A stretch of 64,000 nt of DNA from Aquimarina macrocephali JAMB N27 (GCF_000520995.1 NZ_JACA01000019.1:26512-90511), one strand, 5' to 3'. Positions 44,294 through 54,183 are shown, counted from the stretch's first letter. Notes: generated by a model from the sequence alone, not told the origin. Translations and numbers: made by a program.

Positions 44294-44701
44294 TTATCGT
44301 GTATATACTTCTGTGTACAATTTACCTCCATCTGTTTCTTCAATTAAAAGCTTACCATCAGATAATTTAAATGTTTCAGAATATTCTTCTACAGAATCTG
44401 TAAATGTTCCGGTGTATGTTCCATTATCATTTTTTTTCCAAGTTCCAGAAACAGCATCTAGTTCACATTCAGAATTTACATCTTCATAATAATTATCGTT
44501 AGCCTTTCCATCTGTAGCAAAAACGTAGTTACCTTTTTTCTCACAGGCACTAAGCGATTCTTCTTTTCCATCTACAAGGGATTGAGTGTATTTCCAGGTT
44601 CCTACAATTGGATCTGTAGTATCATTTGCATCATCATCACTACTGCAAGAAAAGGTTAATGCACTTAAGAATACTGTTGTTACTAAAATTACTTTTTTCA
44701 T
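44294..44701 (-). CDS. Lipocalin-like lipoprotein
   Basis: The 135-residue product has a lipoprotein signal (Cys19, 'SALTFSC') followed by an acidic Asp run. The body begins 'DPIVGTWKYTQSLVDGKEES' and continues as short strands, fitting the Lipocalin_5/lipocalin-like domain of Bacteroidota. Two Cys in the body ('LSACEKKGNY', 'NSECELD') may form a disulfide. It is a paralogue of the lipoprotein 135 nt upstream: both share the signal, the acidic run, D-P-x-V-G-x-W and the C-x-K-K segment. A small ligand-binding or structural role at the outer membrane is likely but unproven. Confidence 0.75.
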   Translation of the reverse strand: MKKVILVTTVFLSALTFSCSSDDDANDTTDPIVGTWKYTQSLVDGKEESLSACEKKGNYVFATDGKANDNYYEDVNSECELDAVSGTWKKNDNGTYTGTFTDSVEEYSETFKLSDGKLLIEETDGGKLYTEVYTR

Positions 44702-44791
44702 TGTTTTAAAATTTGGGTATTATATAGTATTAATGTAATTATATTTTAATTTGTTACTGTTTTAATCAATTCTGGTCTATATAAGGTTAGC

Positions 44792-44827
44792 CGAGGTTCG
44801 CAAAGTCTTCTGACTTTTCGAACCTCG
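44792..44827. terminator. 16-bp hairpin between the two lipocalin-like genes
   Basis: CGAGGTTCGCAAAGTC (44792-44807) pairs with GACTTTTCGAACCTCG (44812-44827) with one mismatch and a 4-nt loop. It is the most stable hairpin in the cluster. No T-run follows on the minus strand, so it may be an attenuator, a processing site or an RNA-stabilising structure rather than a simple terminator. Confidence 0.6.
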
Positions 44828-44836
44828 TAAGGACTA

Positions 44837-45283
44837 TTATATTTGTTTATATTTTTTGCTTATCTGATCTATATTAGCCCCTTCTTCAATAAAGATATCG
44901 TTTGATCGTAATGTTAGAACGCCCTTAATGACAAAAATGGAAACTCGAAACGTTTTCTCATTTGTCGCCCCTGAATTCTCTATAATATCATAAGTATTCG
45001 TCGCTTCTTGTAACCATTTATATTCTGTAGTTATGACATTCTCGCAATTTTCTATATTTGTTTCGGATGCTTCATACACAGTTAATATTAGCCTGCCATC
45101 ATTTCTAAATTCAATAGTTTCTTTTTTCTGACAAGTAGTAATTTCTGATGTACCTGAACCACTTATTTCGGTTTGTTGCCATTTCCCAACAACAGGATCT
45201 GCATTTCCGCCATCATCATCTTTGCTGCAAGAGATGTATAATGCACTTAAAAATACTGTGGCTAATAAAATTGTTTTTTTCAT
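44837..45283 (-). CDS. Lipocalin-like lipoprotein, paralogue of the next gene
   Basis: The 148-residue product has a lipoprotein signal (Cys19, 'SALYISC') and an acidic linker. Its body opens 'DPVVGKWQQTEISGSGTSEI' and has 'TCQKKETIEFRNDGRLILTV', a lipocalin-like strand pattern also containing the C-x-K-K element of its neighbour. It is 173 nt downstream of the SUKH immunity gene. Whether it belongs to the toxin transcript or has its own promoter is uncertain. Confidence 0.75.
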   Translation of the reverse strand: MKKTILLATVFLSALYISCSKDDDGGNADPVVGKWQQTEISGSGTSEITTCQKKETIEFRNDGRLILTVYEASETNIENCENVITTEYKWLQEATNTYDIIENSGATNEKTFRVSIFVIKGVLTLRSNDIFIEEGANIDQISKKYKQI

Positions 45284-45456
45284 GGTTTTAAATTTGAGTT
45301 GTTTTTGTATTTAATTGTTAATGTTACTAAGATTGGATTTGTTTCGGTTTTATTTTTTTACTTACCTCAATATTTTCTTCTCTTAACCGTCACAAGCAAG
45401 ACGTTCGTGTTAACAGAGATTTCCATGTCTGACTTGATAGAATTGTCTAACGTAGA

Positions 45457-45912
45457 TTAAGACATTAAATCTTCTTCTGAATATAATTTTGAAAGAAACT
45501 CTTCAAAAGAGTTTGAAATATATTCTGTTTCATAAACTTCTTTTCCATTATCAACAATTCCTTCATGTTTCCATAAAATAATGTGAGGTTCAAGATTATC
45601 TGTATTATAATCAAAGCATAAATAATCACCACTTGGTTCAGAACCGAAAGGATATACCTTAAATGGTAATATGTCTTTTATTCTAGAATAAACATCTAAT
45701 ATATTATTTGAATTATCTAAATTAATGTCTAATAAATTACTAAAAACTTTCTCTTTAGATATATCTGTATCAAATATATTTTTTGTTGGATAACCTCCAT
45801 TATTTTCTAAAACAATTTTTAGAAAATATTGTGGGAATTTCACCCCAAATTTTAATTCAATTGCTTCCAGAAATTTTTCATCATTAAGTGTTTCAATATA
45901 CTTCCATTCCAT
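45457..45912 (-). CDS. SMI1/KNR4 (SUKH) family immunity protein
   Basis: The 151-residue product matches the SUKH fold: 'AIELKFGVKFPQYFLKIVLE' is the opening helix-turn (the P-x-x-Y/F-x-x-x-L signature), then NNGG, 'YPFGSEPSGDYLCFDYNTD' with the conserved F-x-x-x-P-x-G-D-x-L-x-F-D motif, and 'HIILWKHEG'. SUKH proteins are the best-known immunity partners of nuclease domains in polymorphic toxins, especially WHH and other HNH types. It lacks a signal peptide, so it protects the cytoplasm. It begins 23 nt after the toxin gene stop, the normal toxin-then-immunity order. Confidence 0.9.
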   Translation of the reverse strand: MEWKYIETLNDEKFLEAIELKFGVKFPQYFLKIVLENNGGYPTKNIFDTDISKEKVFSNLLDINLDNSNNILDVYSRIKDILPFKVYPFGSEPSGDYLCFDYNTDNLEPHIILWKHEGIVDNGKEVYETEYISNSFEEFLSKLYSEEDLMS

Positions 45913-45935
45913 AATTAACTGTTTTACTTTTGTTT

Positions 45936-48900
45936 TTACCTATCTGCTCCCCATATCTTTTTACCTCCAGTGTGCCTTGATAAACTATGCGTAACTTCAT
46001 CAACCAATTCCATAACACCTTTTTCTTCATTATGGTGCCAAATAAAATCTTTAATTCTAGGAGAGCCATCTTTTATTTGTTCTAGTTGCAACTTGGTAAA
46101 TTTCTTTGCTAACTCAGAATCAGTTTTAATTTGCTCAGCCAATTGTCTAGTTGCTTCTTTAAATTGTTTATAATCTGAAGCCAATAACAAATCATCGTCT
46201 AAGACCATCCTAAAAACATATTTAAATTTTGGAAACACCCCTCTATATTTCTTTCCATTTACTTGTACAATCTTTTCAACATAAGGTACACCAGTATCTG
46301 GATGAACTTTGCCTTTCAGGTCACTTCTAATAGTACTTAATTCAATTATATCATCCAACTTCTCGACAGCAACCCTATACTTCCCTTTAGCATCTTCAAT
46401 AATATTAAAAACGCGATCAGAGATACTGGTACCATCGTCTAGGTTTACCCGATACCCTTCTGGAGTAATTAATTGCCCTAAAGGTTGTAGGTTCTCATCA
46501 ATACTCTCTGATATTGCTTTTATATAAAGAGTAAGCTTTTCTTTATTCAAAGTTGCTATTCTTTGCCCTTCAATAAGGATATCCCCGGTAATGTTATCAA
46601 TCTTGACCAACACTTTTTTACCAAGCTTACCGATACCCACCACCATTTTTTGTAATTTAGAAGGTATTCCTTTCAGAGCTTTAAGGGTAGTAGATGTGAT
46701 CTTTCCTGTTTTCAAAAATATTTTTATCTCACCATATCCAATAAACAAAGAAGCCACATCAAAAATCAACTTGCCTTGGTTATACCTTGCTTGAGGGTCA
46801 AAAGCTAATGTTTCATCTACATACTTCCCAAATTCTTTCTTTATAGTATCAGTAATAGAATTTACTAATTTATCTTCCTCATCCAACTGGCGGATCAAGA
46901 CAACAATATCTATAGTCTGTTGCCGTATTTTATAAGCTTCAGCATTTAGAAAAAAAGGATCTAGAGGATCCCATGCAGCTTTAAATTTATAGAGATCAAC
47001 TGCCATTTCTAACCCTTCCCACGCAGCATCTATAAAACCAGCATAATATGCCATGGCAGGATTAACATTATGATCCCACAAGCATTTAGGAACAATCCCC
47101 TTTTTCTGAGATTTGAAATCCTCTGCACATTTTTTTGTAAAACTTAGCACTGATTTAAGAACATCATAAGTAGAATATCCAGCTATCAATTCTTCATTCA
47201 CGAATGGAATATGATCTTTATATTCTTCTAATAACAGATCCAAATGCTCTGAAGCATTGATTATAGCAGCCCCAATAGACTCTTTAATATTGGTTGTAAG
47301 GATATCATTATACAATTTTACATATTCGTCTTTTACAATGTTTAATGCTCCAAAGAATGTATCAGCAAAGGATATTTTATATTTTATTTCCTGAGTTTTT
47401 AAATCATAATGTACCCATAATAAATGCTCATTTCCCGGATTAGCAACCAACTTTTTCAAGCTATCTACTTCCTTTTGAGTAATTTCAGAATTAGTAATAA
47501 TAAGCTTCTTTTTGTCGCTTAAAGTCTTATTGATTATTCTATTCTTTTTAGCATATTCCGGAGAAGCAAATAATTTAGGAGCATCACTAATAGTTTTTCC
47601 ATCTGTAACTATTGAATTTTCGGAGCTTTTTGTATCAGATAGTTTAATAGTACCATCAAAATACCCATCCTGACCAATGGTTATATCTTTATCGTTACCA
47701 ATACCTAGCTTGTTCTCCAGGTTATCAGCAGCTTTTTTTACTTTTTCGGCTTTTTCTTTTGCGGTTTCTAGTTTTTTCTTTGCCTGTTCCTGTAATTCTT
47801 TTTTCTTTTCGGCATCTTCTTCATTTTCTGCCAATTCTTGTAATCGGTCTGCTTCTTCTTTTTCCTTTTCTAGCTCGGCTGCTTGTTGCTCAATTGCCAA
47901 ACGTTCTGTATCAATCTCATTTCTTTCTTCTTGTGATATACTACCTTCATTTTGTAATTCCTCAGCCCTTTCTTCTATACGATTGGTAGCATTAAAAATA
48001 TCAGCTATTATGCTTCCTAGACTTCCCAGAACTTCTAATTCATCACTCACATTATCCATCCCACTCCATGAAGGATCATAATCGGTCACTAAGATTCCAT
48101 CTACAAGCTCATAGTCTGTATTGATCTTTACATTTACAAATCCAATCTTAATACGAGTATCGGCAAGATAGGGTACAGTGATATATCCCCAGCCAGAGAA
48201 TATACCATTGCCTCCCTGAGCAACTTCACCTATATCAGGAGATTCGGTATTACCTGAAAGAATACGTTTTACTGTTATAGGAAATTCTCCTGCGGTAAAT
48301 ACATCATTAACCACTAATGTTTCTAATGGGTCTTGGTTATCGATATGTAGCTCGGGAGTTACTCCACATGTAAAATTTGATTCGCCACGTGTTGTTGTAG
48401 TAAATTCAAATAAACGGGAATAGGTATACCCGCCATTTTCACCACATTGCCCACCAACTCTATATTCGTAGGTGGTATTTTCTTCTAATCGTTGGATTTT
48501 AGCATTTTCATTATAGGCATTTACCTCAAACCATCCAGAATTGTTTCCGTCTTTTTTACGGTATTGTACCTGATATTTCTGGTGACCTACTCCCTGCCAA
48601 AATACCTGTGCTGCATTATAAGTGTTACTCTCTGCCAAAATGTATTGCGGAGACGAACATTGCCCAGTGTAGTTAAAATGATACACCTCGCTATAACCAC
48701 CATTTTTAAACAAGGATAATTCATTAATCCCATCTACTGCAATTGCCCGTATCCGCCATCCATAGGTTTTATCGGGTAGTAAGGGGGTCTGTGCAGGGCC
48801 ATACAACAAAGTTGTAGATCGAGTTGTGGTTTGATACAATGGTCTGCTAGCCAAAAATCCAGCTTGCGGATCGATATTGGTATCCCATATTTCTGCAAGA

Positions 48901-49505
48901 GTAAACTCGTATTGTATATTCGTAGCATTTACATGACGTGGTGTCCAGTTAAAAATGATATTCTGCGGATTTTTGACCACAATATTTTCATTTCGTACCG
49001 GGAGATTTAAGATCGGAGGATCGTTTAATACAATATAGGCTATAGCACAGCTCTTTGTAGAAATCAGCCGTCCTGTTAAATAATCATAAGCTTCAAAACA
49101 AAATCGGTATAAACCAGCGGGAAGTGGTCTGCTATATTGAACAGGTGATATGCCCACCAGATTCTCTATCTGAAAATAAGGACGTAAATCTATATTAGTC
49201 AACCGTAAAGGAACACCACCGTCTAAAGTAATGGGGGAAACTCCTGCGACCACGTCTGCACTTTGTACAGCTATGCCATTACCTTCAACAGATAATTTTA
49301 AGATAACCTGCCGATTAAACTCTGTAACATCACCCAAAAGTAGATTGACCACAAGACGATCACTATTGGCTGTAGCATAATCTGCCAAGGTTACACTATA
49401 CGGAGGGATCATCTGAGCTGTCACCTGAACGGGGCTTTGAGCAATTCCAAAAAACGGAATTAACAGGAGTAAAAGCACAATGTATGTTTTAATATAGCTG
49501 TACAT
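45936..49505 (-). CDS. Exported polymorphic toxin with C-terminal WHH-type HNH nuclease domain
   Basis: The 1189-residue product has a signal peptide ending 'PFFGIAQ'. Residues about 25-140 ('QVTAQMIPPYSVTLADY' start) resemble the TANFOR-type N-terminal domain of Bacteroidota surface proteins, followed by Fn3-like modules (about 160-375). Residues about 505-600 form a Glu/Lys-rich coiled coil. The helical stretch at about 850-960 resembles a pre-toxin region. The last 110 residues are a WHH nuclease: FIWHHNEEKG (W1156-H1157-H1158), then 'VMELVDEVTHSLSRHTGG', the conserved L-V-x-x-x-x-H-x-x-x-x-H-T-G-G pattern. It likely cleaves DNA or RNA of rival cells. No T9SS sorting domain is present. The SUKH gene follows. 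Confidence 0.85.
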   Translation of the reverse strand: MYSYIKTYIVLLLLLIPFFGIAQSPVQVTAQMIPPYSVTLADYATANSDRLVVNLLLGDVTEFNRQVILKLSVEGNGIAVQSADVVAGVSPITLDGGVPLRLTNIDLRPYFQIENLVGISPVQYSRPLPAGLYRFCFEAYDYLTGRLISTKSCAIAYIVLNDPPILNLPVRNENIVVKNPQNIIFNWTPRHVNATNIQYEFTLAEIWDTNIDPQAGFLASRPLYQTTTRSTTLLYGPAQTPLLPDKTYGWRIRAIAVDGINELSLFKNGGYSEVYHFNYTGQCSSPQYILAESNTYNAAQVFWQGVGHQKYQVQYRKKDGNNSGWFEVNAYNENAKIQRLEENTTYEYRVGGQCGENGGYTYSRLFEFTTTTRGESNFTCGVTPELHIDNQDPLETLVVNDVFTAGEFPITVKRILSGNTESPDIGEVAQGGNGIFSGWGYITVPYLADTRIKIGFVNVKINTDYELVDGILVTDYDPSWSGMDNVSDELEVLGSLGSIIADIFNATNRIEERAEELQNEGSISQEERNEIDTERLAIEQQAAELEKEKEEADRLQELAENEEDAEKKKELQEQAKKKLETAKEKAEKVKKAADNLENKLGIGNDKDITIGQDGYFDGTIKLSDTKSSENSIVTDGKTISDAPKLFASPEYAKKNRIINKTLSDKKKLIITNSEITQKEVDSLKKLVANPGNEHLLWVHYDLKTQEIKYKISFADTFFGALNIVKDEYVKLYNDILTTNIKESIGAAIINASEHLDLLLEEYKDHIPFVNEELIAGYSTYDVLKSVLSFTKKCAEDFKSQKKGIVPKCLWDHNVNPAMAYYAGFIDAAWEGLEMAVDLYKFKAAWDPLDPFFLNAEAYKIRQQTIDIVVLIRQLDEEDKLVNSITDTIKKEFGKYVDETLAFDPQARYNQGKLIFDVASLFIGYGEIKIFLKTGKITSTTLKALKGIPSKLQKMVVGIGKLGKKVLVKIDNITGDILIEGQRIATLNKEKLTLYIKAISESIDENLQPLGQLITPEGYRVNLDDGTSISDRVFNIIEDAKGKYRVAVEKLDDIIELSTIRSDLKGKVHPDTGVPYVEKIVQVNGKKYRGVFPKFKYVFRMVLDDDLLLASDYKQFKEATRQLAEQIKTDSELAKKFTKLQLEQIKDGSPRIKDFIWHHNEEKGVMELVDEVTHSLSRHTGGKKIWGADR

Positions 49506-49510
49506 AAGGG

Positions 49511-50881
49511 TTAGTTTGGTAGTTTTTGAATTTTTATATCGGTTTCTATATATGAGTTTTGTCCATCAGAAACATATTTTTTGATTTTTAACGCCCCTTT
49601 TCTACCGTCAGCGGTTTCAAAAAGGATAATTCTCGGCACTACGCTATTGTCAAAAGGTTGCAAGCCATCTACAGTTTCGGTTATGGTTAAGCCTCGCAAG
49701 ACACTATCATCTGTCATGCTGTCAAACTGTGCTACGGTTAAACTTACCCCACAGGCACAAGCCTCCATAACATTAATCATTTTGGTATGAGTAGCATTAG
49801 GAATGGCATCAAAAGTAGTATCATCCAATGTATTCGGGGCATAGAACCTATTAAAACTAAAGCCACTATTGAGTCCAAAAAACACCAAATCAATCCTGGC
49901 ACCATTATCGGGGGTAACTTGAGATTTACTATACACCTGTTCTGTATACCCTGAAAAAAAACTTCCTATCACATTAGTATTATGCGCTGTATTTATTCCC
50001 AAATGTATATTTTCAAAAACTTTAATATTGGTGTCTGGGAGTACCGTTATGGTTTTAGTTATAGACTTTGTTTCTTTTCCATTGGTAGCGGTTAGTGTCA
50101 TATTATGAACTCCTACAGTAGTAAAGACTACCGTAGGGTTTTCTTCTGTAGTATCCAAAGGTGTTCCTCCTTGAAAAGCCCATTGATAGGAAGTCGCACT
50201 ATTACTTTTGTTTTGCAACGATAATTGTACAGGAGCTTGCAAATCTTTATCCTGAAAATCTACTTCCCAATCAAAATCAGCAATCAAAAAAGGTGCAACT
50301 GTAATGGTTGTATCTTTGGTATAGGTTTCCCTTCCATTACTTATTTCAAGCATAATTTTGTGCTCTCCCGGCTGTTCAAAAACCACATTGCCGGGGTCTT
50401 TTTGATCTGTAGTTGCCGGGCTACCGCCTTCAAAGCTCCATTGATAGGTAGTTGCTCCTATAGAAGTATTGGTAAGACCAACAGTTACCGGAGCAAAATT
50501 ATCCATCTGTATTTCTGCTTTAAAATCTATGATTACCGGTGCATCTAAATTTAAGGTAATCTCTTTTTGATCTTTTGATCCATCACGATTCGTAGCCTGT
50601 AAAGTGATTGTATATTCTCCCGGATTTTTATATAGTATTGTACCAGGGTTTCTTTGTACAGAAGTAGAGGGTTCCCCACCTTCAAATGTCCATTCATATT
50701 CTTCTGCTCCTTCGCTACGATTACTAATTACCACCTGCACAGGAACAGAGTAATCTTCTGCTACAACTGTAGTACTAAAATCAGCTACTACCGGAACAGC
50801 CTCCTCCTTCGAACACTCGCATAGCGAGATTTGTAATAAAACTAAGAATATGAATATTGGTATGTTTTGTATACGTATCAT
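49511..50881 (-). CDS. Lipoprotein with three PKD domains
   Basis: The 456-residue product has a lipoprotein signal (about Cys24, 'SLCEC'). Three PKD-type Ig domains follow (about 30-110, 115-195 and 200-280), each with the 'Y-x-W-x-F-x-G-G-x-P' core: 'EYEWTFEGGEPSTS', 'TYQWSFEGGSPATT' and 'SYQWAFQGGTPLDT'. The C-terminal 170 residues ('TEQVYSKSQVTPDNGARIDL') are an unrecognised domain, possibly the functional head. Its start overlaps the stop of the SprB-repeat gene by one base, and it ends 5 nt before the toxin gene, so it is in the core operon. It would sit on the membrane, perhaps displayed on the outside. Confidence 0.82.
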   Translation of the reverse strand: MIRIQNIPIFIFLVLLQISLCECSKEEAVPVVADFSTTVVAEDYSVPVQVVISNRSEGAEEYEWTFEGGEPSTSVQRNPGTILYKNPGEYTITLQATNRDGSKDQKEITLNLDAPVIIDFKAEIQMDNFAPVTVGLTNTSIGATTYQWSFEGGSPATTDQKDPGNVVFEQPGEHKIMLEISNGRETYTKDTTITVAPFLIADFDWEVDFQDKDLQAPVQLSLQNKSNSATSYQWAFQGGTPLDTTEENPTVVFTTVGVHNMTLTATNGKETKSITKTITVLPDTNIKVFENIHLGINTAHNTNVIGSFFSGYTEQVYSKSQVTPDNGARIDLVFFGLNSGFSFNRFYAPNTLDDTTFDAIPNATHTKMINVMEACACGVSLTVAQFDSMTDDSVLRGLTITETVDGLQPFDNSVVPRIILFETADGRKGALKIKKYVSDGQNSYIETDIKIQKLPN

Positions 50882-53800
50882 TACTCAATAATAATTTTAC
50901 GGATTTCGTCCCCTCTGGGGGTTTCTAGCACCAGTACATAAACCCCAGTACTTAAAGACATCTCTACAGGGATCAGATACTCTTTTAAACCATCTTTACG
51001 TTGCTCCATCTCTATCTGGTTATTGGTAAGGTTAAACATACGTAGTGCTACAGAAGCAGCTTCAGATAAGGCTATTTTTACAGTAAATTTACCATCATTT
51101 GGATTAGGATATACCAAAAACTCTTCAATAAACGGGTTACTGGCATCTCCTACATTTGGTAGGTCTGTTGATTCTTCAACAATAATTGTTTTTTGATACT
51201 CCTGATAACAATCGCCCTGATAGGTTCTTAGTATAAAGTCATAAGATCCTTTTTTATCAAATACAACGACCAAACGTTCTGTATCCTGAGATATGATTTC
51301 TATTCCTGAATCCTCGGGTATACTCCATTCTACAACATCCCCATCAGGAAGGCTTACATTTACCATAGTCACTTCTTTACCTGTAAAAGCCTGGGATAGC
51401 AATAAAAAATCGGCATCAATTACGGCATCAGATACAGTCACACTAACCGTATTTGTACCTGTACATCCCAGAGAGGTTATCAAACTAGCAGTATAGGTTC
51501 CCGCTTTGGTAAGTTCTACCTGGGGGTTAGTGCTACTAAATCCGTTATCGGATTCCCACAAATACCTTGCACCCGGATCGTCAATCCCAATATCAAGGAT
51601 CAGGGATTGCTCTGCACAAATGGTTCTGTTTTCTCCCAGATCTAATACAATGGGATCAGGATCTTCTAAGGTAATATCTTCATATGCGATACACCCCTGT
51701 GCATCTATAATTTGTAAAACATAGGTTCCTGCTGTAAGACCACTAATACTTTCTGTAGATTGCCCAGAATCCCACAAAAAAGTATAGGGAGCTACTCCTC
51801 CTTGAACTTGTATGTCAATATATCCATCATTGCCTTGATAACAGGTAGGTGGAATTTGATTGATAATCACTGCTTCCAAACCATTAGGCTGTTCTATATA
51901 CACCGTTCCTGTTGTACGACATCCTTTACTATCACTTACAAAAACAGTATATTTTCCCGAAATCAACCCTGTAATTATCGAGGTTGTTTCTCCAGTTGAC
52001 CATGAAATATCATAAGGGGGCATCCCTCCTTCTATAAATACTTCTGCCAATCCGTTTGCTCCACTACTACATACAACATTTTCTTTTCTAAACGAAACCT
52101 TTAGTAACTCAGGTTGATCTAAAAAATAGATGCTGTCACGTTCTCGTACTAAAACATTATTCTCATAATCTCCCAGAATAATATTATTGGCATCCCTAAT
52201 ATTTACGGCATATGTTCCTGTATCTAGCCCTCCGGCAATACTATCTACAATAGGTAGTATTTCCCAAGCCCCCGTATTAGGGTTTTGTTTTTTCCACGTA
52301 TAGTAATAGGGTAATCCTCCATTATCAAAAAGCTCAAGTTGAATTCCTCCTTTTACATGGGCGATGAGTTCCCCGTCACTATCCTCATCTCCGTATTCAT
52401 TTGTATTATTACAAGAGATACTATGAGATTCTTCAATATCTACAACAAGGGGATCAGGTTCATCTAGTTCGTATTCAGCATTAATTACAGTACATGTAGT
52501 TTTATAGGTAGCTGCATTATAATTCCCGTCATGTACCGTAAGGAAATATTTTCCTTTGGCAAGCCCGTTTAGCGTAATCTGGTATCCTTTGTCGGGAGCA
52601 GGGATTACGAAGGTACTGGTATTGGTAAGTATAGTCCCACTTTCATCTTTCCATTCAAAAGTATATGAACCATTAGTATAAGGTGTTCCTCCGGTTACTT
52701 TTGCTACGATAACCCCATCTGTAAAACCAAAAGCTCTGGGGTCTTTGGAAAGATCTGTATCAAAATCAACTTGTAGAGCAGTATCGGGTTCTGTAATGGT
52801 CACTTCCTGAACAATTTCTTCACCTAGTTCAATCACTCCATTTACTACTTTTCTAACTTTAGCCACACAACCATTAGCATCCATGAGTTTAATTTGATAG
52901 GTTCCTTTTGTTCTACCAGTAATTGTTGTGGTATTACCATTAGTGAAAGGCTTCCAGTCTGCTGTCCATGATGCTGAGGCTTCTTTAATCAGATACCTAT
53001 ATCCTCCAACACCTCCTGCTGCACTAAAGGTAGTGGTTCCATCATTTCCTCCATGACAAAACACATCTACTTTATTATCTTTAGGTAATGTGCTAAAAAC
53101 TACTTGAGATTGCCTTACCACTCCTATATTCCTAAAATGCCCACTGCCTGCGGTATAATATGCTTGCCCGTTATAGGAACCATACAAACTAATCTGATAA
53201 TTAGTAGTACTAGGAGGAACGTTGGTCAAAGTGACCCTGTTATTCCTGTCGAGAGTAATATTATTTGCTCCCGAAACAGCTATGGCTGGATAGATAGGAT
53301 TTCCTCTTTCATCATTTCTTACAGGAGGTTGTGACCTGTCACCTACAGAGATGCTCAGATTGTCTCCAGCTTCTAATGTCCTACTGAATTGAAGGGTAAT
53401 AGTACCATTCATGGTATCAAAACAAGAGGTAGGTGTACTACTTACCTGTTGTATAGTAGGGGCTGATCTTCTTAAGATGTAAGAAATAACATTAGATTCG
53501 AAAGTATTGTCACAAGGAGCTACTACTCTAAAATAAGTTCTTTTGCCAATTGCAGATCTTGGCATAAAGGTACCAGGGGTAAAAGTAATTGAATTCTCTC
53601 TGGTAACCGGTATATCTTGCCAATTGTATGTTATCCCTGATCTTACGGTAGCATATTGCCATCGATACAAGCTATTTTCTATTCCTGCAACAGTGGTTAA
53701 GGTTAATGGGTCTTCATATCCAATAATAGTATATGGAGGTACTCCTAATGAAAAAAGCGGTTTGATGGTATAATCAAAATCAATAGTGGTCATTCTGGGG

Positions 53801-54174
53801 GAGTAAAACCCCGAAAAACTACCTGACGACACGCAAGGGAGACTAAAATTAGCAGGAATAGTACCATTTGCATCTGTTCCGGTTCTGAAATTTACAAAAG
53901 CATAGGCATCAATCCTAATGGGCGTTTTAGTGGTAAATATAGAAGGCATATCCCTATTTGTTTCTGCATCTCCTCGATTTCGTATATCTCTGTAGTATAA
54001 CGTTTCTCTATCCCCATTAGAAAAAACTACCTCAATATGAATGTTAGAACTTGTATTGTTTTTAACTCCTTTATTAATACGGTAGTTTAAATTATATAAA
54101 TCAATTTCATAAATGTTTTGAGAGTATACCATACTCCCAGAAAACATTAAAATCAATAGCATTAACTTTTTCAT
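50881..54174 (-). CDS. SprB-repeat surface protein with type A T9SS sorting domain
   Basis: The 1097-residue product has a signal peptide ending 'SGSMVYSQ'. The N-terminal third is an unfamiliar domain. From about residue 370 there are five SprB-like repeats, each with a G-x-x-G...GG-x-x-P-Y-x-W core, such as 'GANGLAEVFIEGGMPPYDIS' and 'GNDGYIDIQVQGGVAPYTFL'. The C-terminus (about 1020-1097) is a T9SS type A domain with 'FLVYPNPNDGKFTVKI', so the protein should cross the outer membrane via the type IX system and be anchored or released. It overlaps the next gene by one base and starts 9 nt after the Fn3 gene, which ties T9SS export to the toxin operon. Confidence 0.88.
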   Translation of the reverse strand: MKKLMLLILMFSGSMVYSQNIYEIDLYNLNYRINKGVKNNTSSNIHIEVVFSNGDRETLYYRDIRNRGDAETNRDMPSIFTTKTPIRIDAYAFVNFRTGTDANGTIPANFSLPCVSSGSFSGFYSPRMTTIDFDYTIKPLFSLGVPPYTIIGYEDPLTLTTVAGIENSLYRWQYATVRSGITYNWQDIPVTRENSITFTPGTFMPRSAIGKRTYFRVVAPCDNTFESNVISYILRRSAPTIQQVSSTPTSCFDTMNGTITLQFSRTLEAGDNLSISVGDRSQPPVRNDERGNPIYPAIAVSGANNITLDRNNRVTLTNVPPSTTNYQISLYGSYNGQAYYTAGSGHFRNIGVVRQSQVVFSTLPKDNKVDVFCHGGNDGTTTFSAAGGVGGYRYLIKEASASWTADWKPFTNGNTTTITGRTKGTYQIKLMDANGCVAKVRKVVNGVIELGEEIVQEVTITEPDTALQVDFDTDLSKDPRAFGFTDGVIVAKVTGGTPYTNGSYTFEWKDESGTILTNTSTFVIPAPDKGYQITLNGLAKGKYFLTVHDGNYNAATYKTTCTVINAEYELDEPDPLVVDIEESHSISCNNTNEYGDEDSDGELIAHVKGGIQLELFDNGGLPYYYTWKKQNPNTGAWEILPIVDSIAGGLDTGTYAVNIRDANNIILGDYENNVLVRERDSIYFLDQPELLKVSFRKENVVCSSGANGLAEVFIEGGMPPYDISWSTGETTSIITGLISGKYTVFVSDSKGCRTTGTVYIEQPNGLEAVIINQIPPTCYQGNDGYIDIQVQGGVAPYTFLWDSGQSTESISGLTAGTYVLQIIDAQGCIAYEDITLEDPDPIVLDLGENRTICAEQSLILDIGIDDPGARYLWESDNGFSSTNPQVELTKAGTYTASLITSLGCTGTNTVSVTVSDAVIDADFLLLSQAFTGKEVTMVNVSLPDGDVVEWSIPEDSGIEIISQDTERLVVVFDKKGSYDFILRTYQGDCYQEYQKTIIVEESTDLPNVGDASNPFIEEFLVYPNPNDGKFTVKIALSEAASVALRMFNLTNNQIEMEQRKDGLKEYLIPVEMSLSTGVYVLVLETPRGDEIRKIIIE

Positions 54175-54183
54175 AATTCCTCC

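Noticed and set aside
47677..48081. 134-codon plus-strand frame
   Set aside because: It is the antisense of the Glu/Lys-rich coiled coil of the toxin protein; its Ser/Phe-rich composition is the expected shadow.
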